Shown in pieces: positions 8,306 through 18,400 of a stretch of 64,000 nucleotides of DNA (position 1 is its first letter; every line of letters starts with the position of its first letter). The position numbers and the translations under genes were made by a program. The notes under the pieces are model-generated. The model made no database searches, was not told the DNA's origin, and worked only from the letters and a program-made list of their open reading frames with translations. Origin of the DNA: Streptococcus sp. SPS1 (GTDB lineage: Bacteria; Bacillota; Bacilli; Lactobacillales; Streptococcaceae); NCBI RefSeq assembly GCF_030439915.1, contig NZ_JAQFJG010000005.1:1-64000 (forward strand), in the 5' to 3' direction.

Positions 8306-10458
8306 ACAAACCAACGATTCTGCGCCTAATCAAGTATCTGAGCATTAGCTTCTTAAGCTTGGTTATCGCAGCCATTGTCTTAGGCGGAGGAGTTTTTTTC
8401 TACTACGTTAGCAAGGCTCCTAGCCTATCCGAGAGTAAACTAGTTGCAACAACTTCTAGTAAAATCTACGACAATAAAAATCAACTCATTGCTGACTTGG
8501 GTTCTGAACGCCGCGTCAATGCCCAAGCTAATGATATTCCCACAGATTTGGTTAAGGCAATCGTTTCTATCGAAGACCATCGCTTCTTCGACCACAGGGG
8601 GATTGATACCATCCGTATCCTGGGAGCTTTCTTGCGCAATCTGCAAAGCAATTCCCTCCAAGGTGGATCAACTCTCACCCAACAGTTGATTAAGTTGACT
8701 TACTTTTCAACCTCGACTTCCGACCAGACTATTTCTCGTAAGGCTCAGGAAGCTTGGTTAGCGATTCAGTTAGAACAAAAAGCAACCAAGCAAGAAATCT
8801 TGACCTACTATATAAATAAGGTCTACATGTCTAATGGCAACTATGGAATGCAGACAGCAGCTCAAAACTACTATGGTAAAGACCTCAATAATTTAAGTTT
8901 ACCTCAGTTAGCCTTGCTGGCTGGAATGCCTCAGGCACCAAACCAATATGACCCCTATTCACATCCAGAAGAAGCCCAAGGCCGCCGAAACTTGGTCTTA
9001 TCTGAAATGAAAAATCAAGGCTACATCTCTGCTGAACAGTATGAGAAAGCAGTCAATACACCAATTACTGATGGACTACAAAGTCTCAAATCAGCAAGTA
9101 ATTACCCTGCTTACATGGATAATTACCTCAAGGAAGTCATCAATCAAGTTGAAGAAGAAACAGGCTATAACCTGCTCACAACTGGGATGGATGTCTACAC
9201 AAATGTAGACCAAGAAGCTCAAAAACATCTGTGGAATATTTACAACACAGACGAGTACGTTGCCTATCCAGACGATGAATTGCAAGTAGCTTCCACTATC
9301 GTGGATGTAACAAATGGTAAAGTCATTGCTCAGTTAGGCGCCCGTCACCAATCAAGTAATGTATCTTTCGGAATTAACCAAGCCGTTGAAACCAACCGTG
9401 ACTGGGGATCAACTATGAAACCGATCACAGACTATGCTCCTGCCTTGGAATACGGTGTCTACGATTCAACTGCTACTATCGTTCACGATGAGCCCTATAA
9501 CTATCCTGGGACAGATACCCCTGTTTATAACTGGGATAGGGGCTACTTTGGCAACATCACCTTGCAATACGCCCTGCAACAATCGCGAAACGTCCCAGCC
9601 GTGGAAACGCTAAACAAGGTCGGACTCAACCGTGCCAAGACTTTCCTAAATGGTCTCGGAATCGACTACCCAAGTCTTCACTACTCAAATGCCATTTCAA
9701 GTAACACAACCGAGTCAGACAAAAAATATGGAGCAAGTAGTGAAAAGATGGCTGCTGCTTACGCTGCCTTTGCAAATGGTGGAACTTACTATAAACCAAT
9801 GTATATCCATAAAGTCGTCTTTAGTGATGGGAGTGAAAAAGAGTTCTCTAATGTCGGAACTCGTGCCATGAAGGAAACGACAGCCTATATGATGACCGAC
9901 ATGATGAAAACTGTCTTAGTATACGGAATCGGACGTGGAGCCTACCTACCTTGGCTTCCACAAGCAGGTAAAACAGGTACTTCTAACTATACTGACGAAG
10001 AAATTGAAAAGTATATCAAGAACACTGGTTACGTAGCTCCAGATGAAATGTTTGTAGGGTATACCCGCAAATATGCAATGGCTGTATGGACAGGCTATTC
10101 TAACCGTCTGACACCACTTGTAGGCGATGGCCTTACGGTCGCTGCTAAAGTTTACCGCTCTATGATGACCTACCTGTCTGAAGGAAGCAATCCAGAGGAC
10201 TGGAATATGCCAGATGGCATCTATCGAAATGGGCAGTTTGTTTTCCAAAATGGAGCAAGACCGACTTGGACTGAAACGACATCCCAATCATCTTCAACCG
10301 AAAGCTCATCAACAAGTGCAGAAAGCTCTACTAGTCAAGCACCAGTAACAAGTCCTGATGCTAGTACTAATGGTCAAAATCAAGCACCAAATGCACCAGG
10401 AGCCAATCAAAATCCAGCTCCACAGACTCCTCAAGTCCAACAACAACCACAACAGTAA
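8302..10458 (+). CDS. pbp1a: Penicillin-binding protein 1A, NTGY (resistance-type) allele
   Basis: A 718-residue class A PBP. It has a cytoplasmic N-terminus, a membrane helix (about 10-35), a glycosyltransferase domain ([11 protein letters not shown] at 90-100; GGSTLTQQL at 121-129) and a transpeptidase domain with STMK at 370-373, SRN at 428-430 and KTG at 557-559. A low-complexity Ser/Pro/Gln tail follows. It polymerises and cross-links peptidoglycan. Residues 574-577 read NTGY, whereas penicillin-susceptible pneumococci have TSQF; the change is a known marker of low-affinity mosaic PBP1A. The catalytic STMK is unaltered. The tail after about 650 also differs from my memory of susceptible strains. 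Confidence 0.95.
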   Translation: MNKPTILRLIKYLSISFLSLVIAAIVLGGGVFFYYVSKAPSLSESKLVATTSSKIYDNKNQLIADLGSERRVNAQANDIPTDLVKAIVSIEDHRFFDHRGIDTIRILGAFLRNLQSNSLQGGSTLTQQLIKLTYFSTSTSDQTISRKAQEAWLAIQLEQKATKQEILTYYINKVYMSNGNYGMQTAAQNYYGKDLNNLSLPQLALLAGMPQAPNQYDPYSHPEEAQGRRNLVLSEMKNQGYISAEQYEKAVNTPITDGLQSLKSASNYPAYMDNYLKEVINQVEEETGYNLLTTGMDVYTNVDQEAQKHLWNIYNTDEYVAYPDDELQVASTIVDVTNGKVIAQLGARHQSSNVSFGINQAVETNRDWGSTMKPITDYAPALEYGVYDSTATIVHDEPYNYPGTDTPVYNWDRGYFGNITLQYALQQSRNVPAVETLNKVGLNRAKTFLNGLGIDYPSLHYSNAISSNTTESDKKYGASSEKMAAAYAAFANGGTYYKPMYIHKVVFSDGSEKEFSNVGTRAMKETTAYMMTDMMKTVLVYGIGRGAYLPWLPQAGKTGTSNYTDEEIEKYIKNTGYVAPDEMFVGYTRKYAMAVWTGYSNRLTPLVGDGLTVAAKVYRSMMTYLSEGSNPEDWNMPDGIYRNGQFVFQNGARPTWTETTSQSSSTESSSTSAESSTSQAPVTSPDASTNGQNQAPNAPGANQNPAPQTPQVQQQPQQ

Positions 10459-10462
10459 ACGA

Positions 10463-10497
10463 AAAATCCTGAGAACTCTAAACTCAGGATTTTTTCA
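10463..10497 (+). terminator. Terminator of recU-pbp1a
   Basis: AATCCTGAG (10465-10473) pairs with CTCAGGATT (10483-10491), followed by TTTTC. It starts 7 bp after the pbp1a stop. Confidence 0.85.
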
Positions 10498-10520
10498 TTG
10501 TCAAAATGAAATACAGAAAT

Positions 10521-10612
10521 CAAGTACATTTTCCCACAATAAAACGCATACGATCAAGGCTTTCACCTGACAATATGCGTTTTGCTTTTAAGGACTTTTT
10601 GCTCAGTCTCTT
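10521..10612. repeat. Intergenic stem-loop repeat, copy 2 (SPRITE-like)
   Basis: The segment runs from TTTTCCCACAATAAAACGCA through CCTGACAATATGCGTTTTG to TTAAGGACTTTTTGCTCAG. It is the same family as the copies at 140-246 and 18401-18502. It sits between the convergent ends of pbp1a and aliA. Confidence 0.6.
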
Positions 10613-10618
10613 TTTGTT

Positions 10619-12598
10619 TTATTTGACATGTTTGGCAAGTTCTTCTTGCGCTTTTTTATTGGATTCTGCTTTTTCTTTCATCCATTTTTCTTGAGCTTTT
10701 TGGTATTCATCTGCAGTAACTGCCTTGTCTTGAATTTCAAGGTATTTATACAAGACTGGGTCACTTGTACCTTTATTTCCTGACAATGCAAATGGTATTG
10801 TAAATGGTACCATCTTAGACAAGATTGGACGACCAGTTTTAGAAGTTGTTGGGATGATCAAAGCACTGTCGGTCAACCAAGCTTGGGCAGCAGCATATTT
10901 TTCATAGCGTTTAGCAACGTCTATAGCCTCATCACCAGCCTCAGTAACCAATTTTTCGTAGTCATATAGACCTACTTTTTTAGCAGCTACATTATCTTCC
11001 CCTGAGTCAAATCCTAAATATGTTTTAGTACTTTCTCCTACAGAAGGTTTGATAATATCGAGATAAGTTGATGGATCGGCAAAGTCTGGACCCCAACCGA
11101 CATTATCTGATAAATCCCAGTCTTCGCCAGCAGCATTTTCAGCAAATAGAGTTACATTAAGCAATTCATCTTTTTGCAATTGTTGGATATCAATAACGAC
11201 ATTATCAGTTCCTAAAGTTGCTTCCAAGGATTGTTTCATAGATTGGACGCGCTGAACTTTTGTAGTTGCTGTCTGATCAACAGGCATATCTAGGTGAATT
11301 GGGAATGTCACACCTTCTGCTTGTAAAGCTGATTTAGCTTTAGCAAATTCAGCCTTGGCTTTTTCTGGATTGTAGAGACCATCTTGTGAATCGGCAAGGT
11401 TCACATCCTTCCATTCATCCCCATAAGTCACCAATTTTTCTTTGACCATATCGCCAAAGTTTTTCCCATCTGCTTGAACAAATGTTGGTGGCACAAAGAG
11501 ATTGCGCAAGATTTTGCTTGCTCCAGTTTCTCCATTCAACTGAGAGGCATAAGCTGTACGGTCAAAACCAAAGGCAATAGCCTGACGGAAATCCTTGTTT
11601 AAGAGAGCCTTTTTAGTAGATGTCTTTTGTTCTTCGCTAGTCTTAGATGTGTGCTTATAAGATTGACGATCAATATTTGTTCCCACTAGATAAGTCGTAG
11701 AGTCTTGTTGAGTATAGACAATATTGTCTTTCATACTCTTCTCGAGCTCTGCGAAACTTGCACTTGTTGGATAAAGACGAGCTGCTGTAAGGCTACCATC
11801 TTTAAAGTTTTCTGCTGGTTTGCTGGTATCTTGCCCATCCCAGAATGACAATTTAACTTTGTCAATATGCACATTGTCCTTATCCCAGTAGTTCGGATTC
11901 TTCGCAAATTCAACAGAGGATTTAGTCACAATGGATTTCAACAAATAAGGACCGTTATACAAGAGACTACTTGGATCCGTAGCTTTGGCAAAATCATCCC
12001 CTTTTGAATTCAAAAACTCTTCATTGACTGGCGCAAGCACACCCATGGTTGTTTTAGAATTCCAAAAAGTTTCAGGTTTGTTCAAGGTGTATTGGACTGT
12101 CTGATCGTCAATGGCTTTAATCCCGACTTGAGCAAAGTCTGTGATTTCACCTTTGGCATAGGCATCCAGACCTTTGATTGAATCCTGTACCAAGTAAAGG
12201 GCTTCCGCTTTCTTATCTGTTGCATATTTAAGACCTGTCACAAAGTCCTGAGCCTTAACAGGCGCATACTCTTCACCTTCTGCAGTATACCACTTGGCGT
12301 CTTTACGAATTTTATAGGTATAGGTCAAGCCATCCTTAGAAACCGACCAGTCTTCTGCCATTGAGGGAATAAGGTTCCCGTATTTATCATTTTCAAGTAA
12401 TCCATCGATCACATTACTAGTAATCTCAGAAGTTGCTGCCTTACCAGTTGTCAAATAGTTGAGATTATCTGGATGTGTCTCGTAGGTAAAGGCAAAGGTT
12501 TTTTCACCTTGAGCGCCTGAACCCCCAGAACAAGCAGCTAAAACACCAGCTGCTAATAAGGTTACTCCCGCAAGAGCCAATACTTTTCTTGTTTTCAT
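10619..12598 (-). CDS. aliA: Oligopeptide-binding lipoprotein AliA
   Basis: A 659-residue extracellular solute-binding lipoprotein of family 5. The lipobox VLAAC places the lipidated cysteine at residue 23. The conserved block NVIDGLLENDKYGNLIPSMAEDWSVS and the C-terminal KKAQEELAKHVK tail are shared with AliB, AliC and AliD. It captures peptides and delivers them to the AmiCDEF permease encoded elsewhere. The start at 12598 follows AAAGGAG. In pneumococci aliA marks the downstream border of the capsule locus. A consensus promoter and a CodY-box-like sequence precede it. Confidence 0.93.
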   Translation of the reverse strand: MKTRKVLALAGVTLLAAGVLAACSGGSGAQGEKTFAFTYETHPDNLNYLTTGKAATSEITSNVIDGLLENDKYGNLIPSMAEDWSVSKDGLTYTYKIRKDAKWYTAEGEEYAPVKAQDFVTGLKYATDKKAEALYLVQDSIKGLDAYAKGEITDFAQVGIKAIDDQTVQYTLNKPETFWNSKTTMGVLAPVNEEFLNSKGDDFAKATDPSSLLYNGPYLLKSIVTKSSVEFAKNPNYWDKDNVHIDKVKLSFWDGQDTSKPAENFKDGSLTAARLYPTSASFAELEKSMKDNIVYTQQDSTTYLVGTNIDRQSYKHTSKTSEEQKTSTKKALLNKDFRQAIAFGFDRTAYASQLNGETGASKILRNLFVPPTFVQADGKNFGDMVKEKLVTYGDEWKDVNLADSQDGLYNPEKAKAEFAKAKSALQAEGVTFPIHLDMPVDQTATTKVQRVQSMKQSLEATLGTDNVVIDIQQLQKDELLNVTLFAENAAGEDWDLSDNVGWGPDFADPSTYLDIIKPSVGESTKTYLGFDSGEDNVAAKKVGLYDYEKLVTEAGDEAIDVAKRYEKYAAAQAWLTDSALIIPTTSKTGRPILSKMVPFTIPFALSGNKGTSDPVLYKYLEIQDKAVTADEYQKAQEKWMKEKAESNKKAQEELAKHVK

Positions 12599-12623
12599 AG
12601 TATTCTCCTTTGTTTTTTTATTC

Positions 12624-12670
12624 ATTATAGACTCTTTTTCAAGTCCTGTCAATAGAATTTTCTGAATTTT
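12624..12670 (-). promoter_or_regulatory. aliA promoter with CodY-box-like site
   Basis: On the minus strand TTGACA (12652-12647) and TATAAT (12629-12624) are 17 bp apart, a consensus vegetative promoter. Next to the -35, positions 12656-12670 read AATTTTCTGAATTTT on the plus strand, 13 of 15 matches to the CodY consensus AATTTTCWGAAAATT. Repression by CodY under amino-acid excess is inferred. Confidence 0.7.
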
Positions 12671-12721
12671 AAGAGTTATTTGTTATATTTGATATATTCT
12701 GAAAAATAAAATTGTTCATTT

Positions 12722-12782
12722 ATACCAAAAAAGCCAACAGAGGTTCTCTTCTGATAAGCAGAAAAGAATCTTGTTGACCTTA
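12722..12782 (-). terminator. Terminator of glf
   Basis: On the minus strand a long imperfect stem, AAGGTCAACAAGATTCTTTTCTG with its complement ending TGTTGGCTT, is followed by TTTT. It lies 50 bp after the glf stop. Confidence 0.75.
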
Positions 12783-12832
12783 CTTCTAAAAATCTTAAGC
12801 AGCAAAGATTCTAAAATGACAGAATCCTTGCA

Positions 12833-13933
12833 TTATTGTCCCAACTCTTCCGCGACCACTTCCAAAGCCCGTTCGATGACCACATGCATGTCATAGTATT
12901 TATAGTCAGCCAAACGTCCACAGAAAATGACCTTGTCATTTGTTGCCGCTTCTTCCTGATATTTGGCAAATATAGCATTGTTTCTCTCATCATTGATTGG
13001 ATAATAAGGCTCATCTCCACGTTTCCAATCAGCTGGGTATTCACGAGTAATGACCGTTTTAGCTTGTGTACCATACTCAAAGTGTTTATGCTCAATAATG
13101 CGAGTATAAGGAATTTCTCGTTCTGTATAGTTGATAACAGCATTTCCTTGATAGTTTTCTTCATCAAGAACTTCATGCTCAAAACGAAGACTACGGTATT
13201 CTAACTCACCATGTTTATAATCGAAGTATTGGTCAATCATTCCTGTAAAGACAACCTTTTCAGCAGAAACTTCTAATTCCTCACGATTGGCAAAAAAGTC
13301 AACTCCAAGTTCTACTTCAACATCCTTGAGCATATTTTCGATGATGACGTTGTAACCGCCAATTGGAATACCCTGGTAACGGTCATTGAAGTAGTTATTA
13401 TCAAAGGTTAAACGAACTGGTAGACGTTTGATGATAAAGGGTGGAAGGTCAGTCGCAGAACGTCCCCATTGCTTTTCAGTATATCCTTTAATCAACTTTT
13501 CATAAATATCTGGACCGATTAACTTGATAGCCTGTTCTTCCAAGTTTTTAGGTTCAACAGCCTTCATATGTGCCGTTTGCTCAGCAATCTTATCTTTGAC
13601 CTCTTGAGGAGTTTTTGTACCCCACATAGCATAGAAAGTATTCATATTGAAAGGTAGATTATAAAGGCTACCCTTGTAATTAGCTACAGGCGAGTTGATG
13701 TAGTTGTTAAATTCAGCAAATTGATTCACATAATCCCAAACTTTTTTATTAGAAGTATGGAAGATATGAGCACCGTATTTATGAACATTAACCCCTTCTA
13801 CATTCTCACAGTAGATATTTCCACCAATGTGGTCACGTTTATCAATAACTTTTACTTTTTTCCCACGCTTGGTTGCTTCATAAGCAAAAATTGCTCCCGA
13901 CAAACCAGCACCAACGATTAGATAGTCGTACAT
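12833..13933 (-). CDS. glf: UDP-galactopyranose mutase
   Basis: A 366-residue flavoenzyme that interconverts UDP-galactopyranose and UDP-galactofuranose. The FAD-binding motif DYLIVGAGLSGAIFA is at the N-terminus. The family signatures HIGGN, HKYGAHIFHTSNKKVW, EKQWGRSATDLP and FCGRLADYKYYDM are intact. In encapsulated strains Galf goes into certain capsules. Here no glycosyltransferase, wzx, wzy or regulatory cps gene accompanies it, so it is either a remnant of a lost capsule cluster or serves another polysaccharide. The frame is complete and AAGGGAG precedes the ATG. Confidence 0.93.
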   Translation of the reverse strand: MYDYLIVGAGLSGAIFAYEATKRGKKVKVIDKRDHIGGNIYCENVEGVNVHKYGAHIFHTSNKKVWDYVNQFAEFNNYINSPVANYKGSLYNLPFNMNTFYAMWGTKTPQEVKDKIAEQTAHMKAVEPKNLEEQAIKLIGPDIYEKLIKGYTEKQWGRSATDLPPFIIKRLPVRLTFDNNYFNDRYQGIPIGGYNVIIENMLKDVEVELGVDFFANREELEVSAEKVVFTGMIDQYFDYKHGELEYRSLRFEHEVLDEENYQGNAVINYTEREIPYTRIIEHKHFEYGTQAKTVITREYPADWKRGDEPYYPINDERNNAIFAKYQEEAATNDKVIFCGRLADYKYYDMHVVIERALEVVAEELGQ

Positions 13934-14049
13934 AGTCTCTCCCTTATCATTTATCTTTACATCTCCTTAACTATAGTAAAAGAGAGAATCTTAGTTTCAA
14001 TCTATTTTAGCACAAAACAAATCATTTCTCAGTTTCCAATAGCCAAGGG

Positions 14050-14092
14050 ATTTAAAAAGACAAGCACCAAAACTGATGTTTGTCTTTATGAT
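14050..14092 (-). terminator. Terminator of the aliD-type gene
   Basis: On the minus strand AAAGACAAAC pairs with GCTTGTCTTT, followed by TTAAA; 14054-14066 pairs with 14078-14088. It lies about 25 bp after the stop at 14117. Confidence 0.7.
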
Positions 14093-14116
14093 TCTCCTTG
14101 AAAAAGCTATTTCTAA

Positions 14117-16075
14117 CTATTTAACATGCTTTTCTGCTTCTTTTTGGGCTTTTTCGATTGCTTTTTTGCTTTCTTGCTCCCATTTACTTTTAGCTTCTTC
14201 AAACTGTTTGGTTGTCACAGTATCTTTTTGCAGTTTCATGTACTTGTAGTTATTGCCATCACCCTTGATACCAACCAATGAATACCCTCTTGTAAATGGC
14301 GTTACTTTGGTTACAGATGCTGTACCACCACTTGACATGGCTGACATAATCAGAGAATTGTCAATCATCCAAGCCTGTACTTCAGCATATTTTTCATAGC
14401 GTTTGGCTACATCTTTATTTTCACTATCTGCATCTTTGAGCATCTTGGTGTAAGTATCAAGCCCCAAGCTAGCAATCTTAGTTTTATCTTCCTGGGCATC
14501 TAGACCAAAGATCTTGAGGTAGAACCCATCCTCTGCATTGAAAGGATTGAGATAGGTTGACGGATCTTGGTAATCACCTACCCAACCATCAAAGTTCAAA
14601 TCATAGTCTCGATCAGCTGGTGTCGGTGCCAAGAAGGCTACGTTATTAAAATCATCTGTTGAAAGTTGTTGAACATCAATGACAATGTTATCGGCACCTA
14701 AAACTGACTCAAGGGTCTGCTTAACTGAGTTCATGCCTGTCACAGCATTTTTACTTGTCTGATCAACAGCCACATCCAAGTGAATAGGGAAAGTCACACC
14801 TTGACTTGCCAATTCTTTTTTAGCTTCCGCAAATTTTGCTTGGGCTTTTTCTTTGTTGAAATAGGCATCCTGAGCATCTTCCAAGTTAATACCTGACCAT
14901 TCTGTGCCATAGTTGACCAATTTAGAAGCAACTACTTCTCCAAAGGTCTTGTCTCCAACTTGGACAAATGTAGGAGGCACTAGGGTGTTACGAAGGGTCT
15001 TGCTAGCCGCTTCTTCCCCATTTGACTGAGCAGAATAGGCTGTGCGGTCCAAGGCAAAGTTCACCGCTTGGCGGAAGTTCTTGTTCAAGACAGCTGTCTC
15101 AGTTGACTTCTTCTGCTCATCTGTCGTTTTAGACGTATGGTTGTATGCCTTACGGTTGACGTTGAAATTAAAATACCAAGAAGTCTTGTCCTGCAAGCTA
15201 TAGACGATATTATCCTTATATTTCTCCTTGGTCTTGGCGAAGTTAGAACTATTTGGATAAACCCCAGCGATTGAATAAGCTCCACTTTCAAAGTTACGGA
15301 TGGTCAATTCTTGGTCTGAACCATCAAAATAGGCCAATTTCACGTGTTCAATCGATACTTTGTCATGATCATAGTAATGCGGGTTCTTCACATACTCGAT
15401 AGATGATTTTGATGTGAAATCTTTTAACAAATAAGGTCCACTGTAGAGAATGCTATCTGGAGATAGGGTGCCAAAATCTTTGCCTTTTGAGTTTAAAAAC
15501 TCTTCGTTTACTGGGAAAAGAATACTATTGGTTGTTTTTGAGTTCCAGTAAGGTTCTGGGCGTGCCAAAGTATACTCAACAGTATAGTCGTCGATGGCTT
15601 TCACTCCAACCTTAGAAAAGTCAGAATCCGCTCCTGTAATATAATCATTCAAGCCCTTGATCGAGTTTTGAATCAAGTCAATGGCCTGTGATTTATTATC
15701 CACTGCGTACTTGATACCTGTCACAAAATCTTGTGCCTTGACTGGGGCATACTCTTCACCGTCAGCCGTGAACCATTTGGCATCTTTTCTCAATTTGTAG
15801 GTATAAGTCAGACCATCGCTTGAAACAGACCAGTCTTCTGCCAAAGATGGAACTAGATTCCCGTAATTGTCATTTTCAAGCAAGCCATCAACTAGGTTGG
15901 TAATGATGGCTGTATTATCAGCGTAGTAGTCTAACAAGTAGTTAAATGTAGTTGGATTTCCACTAAAGGTTGATGAGTAAGTTTTTGTATCTGAACCTGA
16001 TTGTCCGCAAGCAGCTAAAAGCAAAGCAGCCGCAAAAGTCAGGCCTGCACTGAGGACACGCTTTTTTGTATTCAT
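14117..16075 (-). CDS. aliD: AliD-type oligopeptide-binding lipoprotein
   Basis: A 652-residue solute-binding lipoprotein with lipobox LLAAC (Cys23). It is paralogous to AliA: it shares NLVDGLLENDNYGNLVPSLA, EEYAPVKAQDFVTG, ALDRTAYSAQ and the C-terminal KAQKEAEKHVK. In null-capsule clade 2 pneumococci two such genes (aliB-like ORF1/aliC and ORF2/aliD) occupy the capsule site; the one further from dexB is ORF2/aliD, which is the basis for the name. AliD has been implicated in peptide sensing and colonisation, using the Ami permease. AAAGGAG precedes the start. A promoter-like TTTACA-N17-TAAAAT lies upstream. Confidence 0.85.
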   Translation of the reverse strand: MNTKKRVLSAGLTFAAALLLAACGQSGSDTKTYSSTFSGNPTTFNYLLDYYADNTAIITNLVDGLLENDNYGNLVPSLAEDWSVSSDGLTYTYKLRKDAKWFTADGEEYAPVKAQDFVTGIKYAVDNKSQAIDLIQNSIKGLNDYITGADSDFSKVGVKAIDDYTVEYTLARPEPYWNSKTTNSILFPVNEEFLNSKGKDFGTLSPDSILYSGPYLLKDFTSKSSIEYVKNPHYYDHDKVSIEHVKLAYFDGSDQELTIRNFESGAYSIAGVYPNSSNFAKTKEKYKDNIVYSLQDKTSWYFNFNVNRKAYNHTSKTTDEQKKSTETAVLNKNFRQAVNFALDRTAYSAQSNGEEAASKTLRNTLVPPTFVQVGDKTFGEVVASKLVNYGTEWSGINLEDAQDAYFNKEKAQAKFAEAKKELASQGVTFPIHLDVAVDQTSKNAVTGMNSVKQTLESVLGADNIVIDVQQLSTDDFNNVAFLAPTPADRDYDLNFDGWVGDYQDPSTYLNPFNAEDGFYLKIFGLDAQEDKTKIASLGLDTYTKMLKDADSENKDVAKRYEKYAEVQAWMIDNSLIMSAMSSGGTASVTKVTPFTRGYSLVGIKGDGNNYKYMKLQKDTVTTKQFEEAKSKWEQESKKAIEKAQKEAEKHVK

Positions 16076-16184
16076 CTTCTTTCTCCTTTATGTTAGTTTT
16101 TATAACATAAGTTTATTTTACCAAAATAGTGGGAATTTGTAAAGTTAATTGAATTCTGAGAATGAAAGTTTATAAACTTTAGTC

Positions 16185-16240
16185 ATAAAAAAACAAAGGA
16201 TTTCTGCCTTTCATACAGTCCTCCCTTGTTTTTATGCGAT
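16185..16240 (-). terminator. Terminator of the aliC-type gene
   Basis: On the minus strand AAAAACAAGG pairs with CCTTTGTTTTT across a loop of about 24 nt, followed by further T. It lies 65 bp past the stop at 16302. A 16-bp perfect palindrome, AAAGTTTATAAACTTT at 16165-16180, sits between this hairpin and the aliD promoter. Confidence 0.6.
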
Positions 16241-16301
16241 TTATCATTTAAATATCAATGAATTAACTGATAACCTAACGAAAGCAAGATTCTCATTCAC
16301 A

Positions 16302-18269
16302 TTATTTTATGTGCTTTTCTAAATCCTTTTGATACTGAGCATTCGATTCCAGTTTTTCCTTTTGCCACTTTTTGAAGGCCGCATCATACTCTTTAGTTGT
16401 CACAATATCATTTTGAAGTTCCATTCCTTTAAAAATAAATGGATCCCCCTTAATACCAACCTGTGAATAAGCTTTGGTAAATGGAACAGTACGACTAACC
16501 ATAGGAGAGCCCCCTGAAGAAGCAACTGGAATAAGAAGTGAACTATCAGTAACCCAAGCCTGTGCTTTAGCATACTTTTCATATCGTTTATCAAGATTAC
16601 TTGTCTCAGAAGCCGCATCATCCAAGAGCTTCTTGTATTCATCCAAGCCAACTTTCGCCACAACTTCAGGATCCTTGCCTTTTGTTATACCTAGATGTTT
16701 CAAGGCAGAACCCTTCTTAGCATCTAAAATATTGAGATAGGTTGCTGGATCTTGGTAATCTGGTCCCCAACCTGTTCCGTTCAAATCATAATCTTTTTGG
16801 GTTGGAACTTTAGCTTGAGAAGTAATACTTTCCTTCTCATTATCTGTCATTTGAAGAACATCTATAATGACATTCTCCGTTCCAAGCGTTTCTTCAATTG
16901 ATTGTTTTAGCGAATTGGTTTGTTGAACCGCAACTACATCAGTTTGCTCAACAGGCACATCCAAATGAATCGGGAAACTTACTCCCTTAGCTTGCAATTC
17001 TGACTTCGCTTTTTCAAATGCAGATTTAGCCTTTGTTGGATTGTAAATTGTATCCTTACCATCTGTGAGAGTCACATCTTTCCACTGTTCTCCATATTTC
17101 AGTAGTTCATCCTGAGCCAACTGTCCGAAGGTCTTCCCAGCTACTTGAACATAGTTATCTGGCACTAGACTATTACGAATAATCTTATCCGCACCCTCTT
17201 CACCGTTTAATTGAGCTGTATAGGCGTGGCGATTAAATGCAAAATTAAGAGCCTGACGGAAGTTCTTATTGAGAAGAGCTTCTTTTGTTGATGTTTTTTG
17301 TGACTCATCTGTTTTAGCTGTTTTATTGTAAGACTGGCGGTTTACGTTCACAGTGAGGTAGTAGCTTGTTGCCTCTTGTGGACTATAGACAATCTTATCA
17401 CCGTATTCCTTTTTAGTTGATTCAAAGTTTGAGCTTGCTGGAAAGAGACGAGCAGTTGTATAGGCACCTTGTGTAAAGCTACGAATTAAGGATTCTTGAT
17501 CTGAACCATCATAGAATGTCAATTTAACATTATCAATTTTGACATTGTCCTTATCCCAATAGTTAGGATTTTTTTCATATTCAATCACAGATTTAGAAAT
17601 CAAAGATTTCAAAAAATATGGGCCATTGTAAAGAATACTTGTTGGAGTTGGCGCTCCGTAATCCTTGCCTGTTGCATTCAAAAATTCTTCATTTACAGGA
17701 AGCATGGTTGCTGTGGTTACTTTAGAGTTCCAAAAACTTTCCGGGTTATTAAGGGTATATTCTACCGTATAATCATCAAGAGCCTTCACACCTACAGTTG
17801 AGAAGTCGTTTGTCTCACCACTAACATAAGCCTCTAATCCTTTGATGGATTTCTCAACCAAAGAAAGACCATCAGACTTTCCATCTGCTGCATGTTTCAG
17901 ACCTGTAACAAAATCCTGAGCCTTAACTTCTGCATACTCCTCTCCTTCAGAAGTATACCACTTCACCCCCTTACGAAGTTTGTAAGTGTAAGTCAAGCCA
18001 TCTTTAGAAACTGACCAATCCTCTGCTAGAGAAGGAATGAGATTCCCATATTTATCATTCTCTAAAAGACCGTCGACGACATTACCTATTACGTCAGAAG
18101 TTGAACTTTTACTTGTAAGGCTATAATCCAAGGATGATGGATCAACAGCATAAACATAAGAAAATGTTTTGGGAGCATCTGCATTCTTTTCACTTTTCCC
18201 ACAAGCTGTTAAAAGAATAGCTGTGCTCAAGGTCACTCCTGCTCCTAAGAGCCACTTTTTCGATTGCAT
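16302..18269 (-). CDS. aliC: AliC-type oligopeptide-binding lipoprotein
   Basis: A 655-residue solute-binding lipoprotein with lipobox LLTAC (Cys23). It has the shared block NVVDGLLENDKYGNLIPSLA and ends in QKDLEKHIK. It lies next to dexB, the position of aliB-like ORF1 (aliC) in null-capsule strains, and is followed by the aliD-type gene in the same orientation. Each gene has its own promoter and terminator, so the two are probably separate transcripts. The start at 18269 follows AAAGGAG. Likely ligands are peptides passed to AmiCDEF; specificity cannot be read from sequence. Confidence 0.85.
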   Translation of the reverse strand: MQSKKWLLGAGVTLSTAILLTACGKSEKNADAPKTFSYVYAVDPSSLDYSLTSKSSTSDVIGNVVDGLLENDKYGNLIPSLAEDWSVSKDGLTYTYKLRKGVKWYTSEGEEYAEVKAQDFVTGLKHAADGKSDGLSLVEKSIKGLEAYVSGETNDFSTVGVKALDDYTVEYTLNNPESFWNSKVTTATMLPVNEEFLNATGKDYGAPTPTSILYNGPYFLKSLISKSVIEYEKNPNYWDKDNVKIDNVKLTFYDGSDQESLIRSFTQGAYTTARLFPASSNFESTKKEYGDKIVYSPQEATSYYLTVNVNRQSYNKTAKTDESQKTSTKEALLNKNFRQALNFAFNRHAYTAQLNGEEGADKIIRNSLVPDNYVQVAGKTFGQLAQDELLKYGEQWKDVTLTDGKDTIYNPTKAKSAFEKAKSELQAKGVSFPIHLDVPVEQTDVVAVQQTNSLKQSIEETLGTENVIIDVLQMTDNEKESITSQAKVPTQKDYDLNGTGWGPDYQDPATYLNILDAKKGSALKHLGITKGKDPEVVAKVGLDEYKKLLDDAASETSNLDKRYEKYAKAQAWVTDSSLLIPVASSGGSPMVSRTVPFTKAYSQVGIKGDPFIFKGMELQNDIVTTKEYDAAFKKWQKEKLESNAQYQKDLEKHIK

Positions 18270-18300
18270 AAATAATCTCCTTTAAGATAGTATTTTCACT

Positions 18301-18364
18301 ATTATACCCTATTTTTTTATAAATGCAAGACTTCTTGTAGAATTTGTTAGAAAATTCTAACAAA
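18301..18364 (-). promoter_or_regulatory. aliC promoter with perfect palindrome upstream
   Basis: On the minus strand TTGCAT (18328-18323) and TATAAT (18306-18301) are 16 bp apart. Positions 18343-18364 form a perfect palindrome with arms TTTGTTAGAA and TTCTAACAAA around a 2-bp centre. Positions 18342-18356 match the CodY consensus at 12 of 15 positions. This looks like a regulator site; which protein binds is inference. Confidence 0.6.
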
Positions 18365-18400
18365 TGTTTTTAAAAGAGTTTTTACACAACTTTTAGCAAA

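Noticed and set aside
8302..10458. Active-site STMK change in PBP1A
   Set aside because: STMK at 370-373 is unaltered; the resistance signature here is only NTGY at 574-577.
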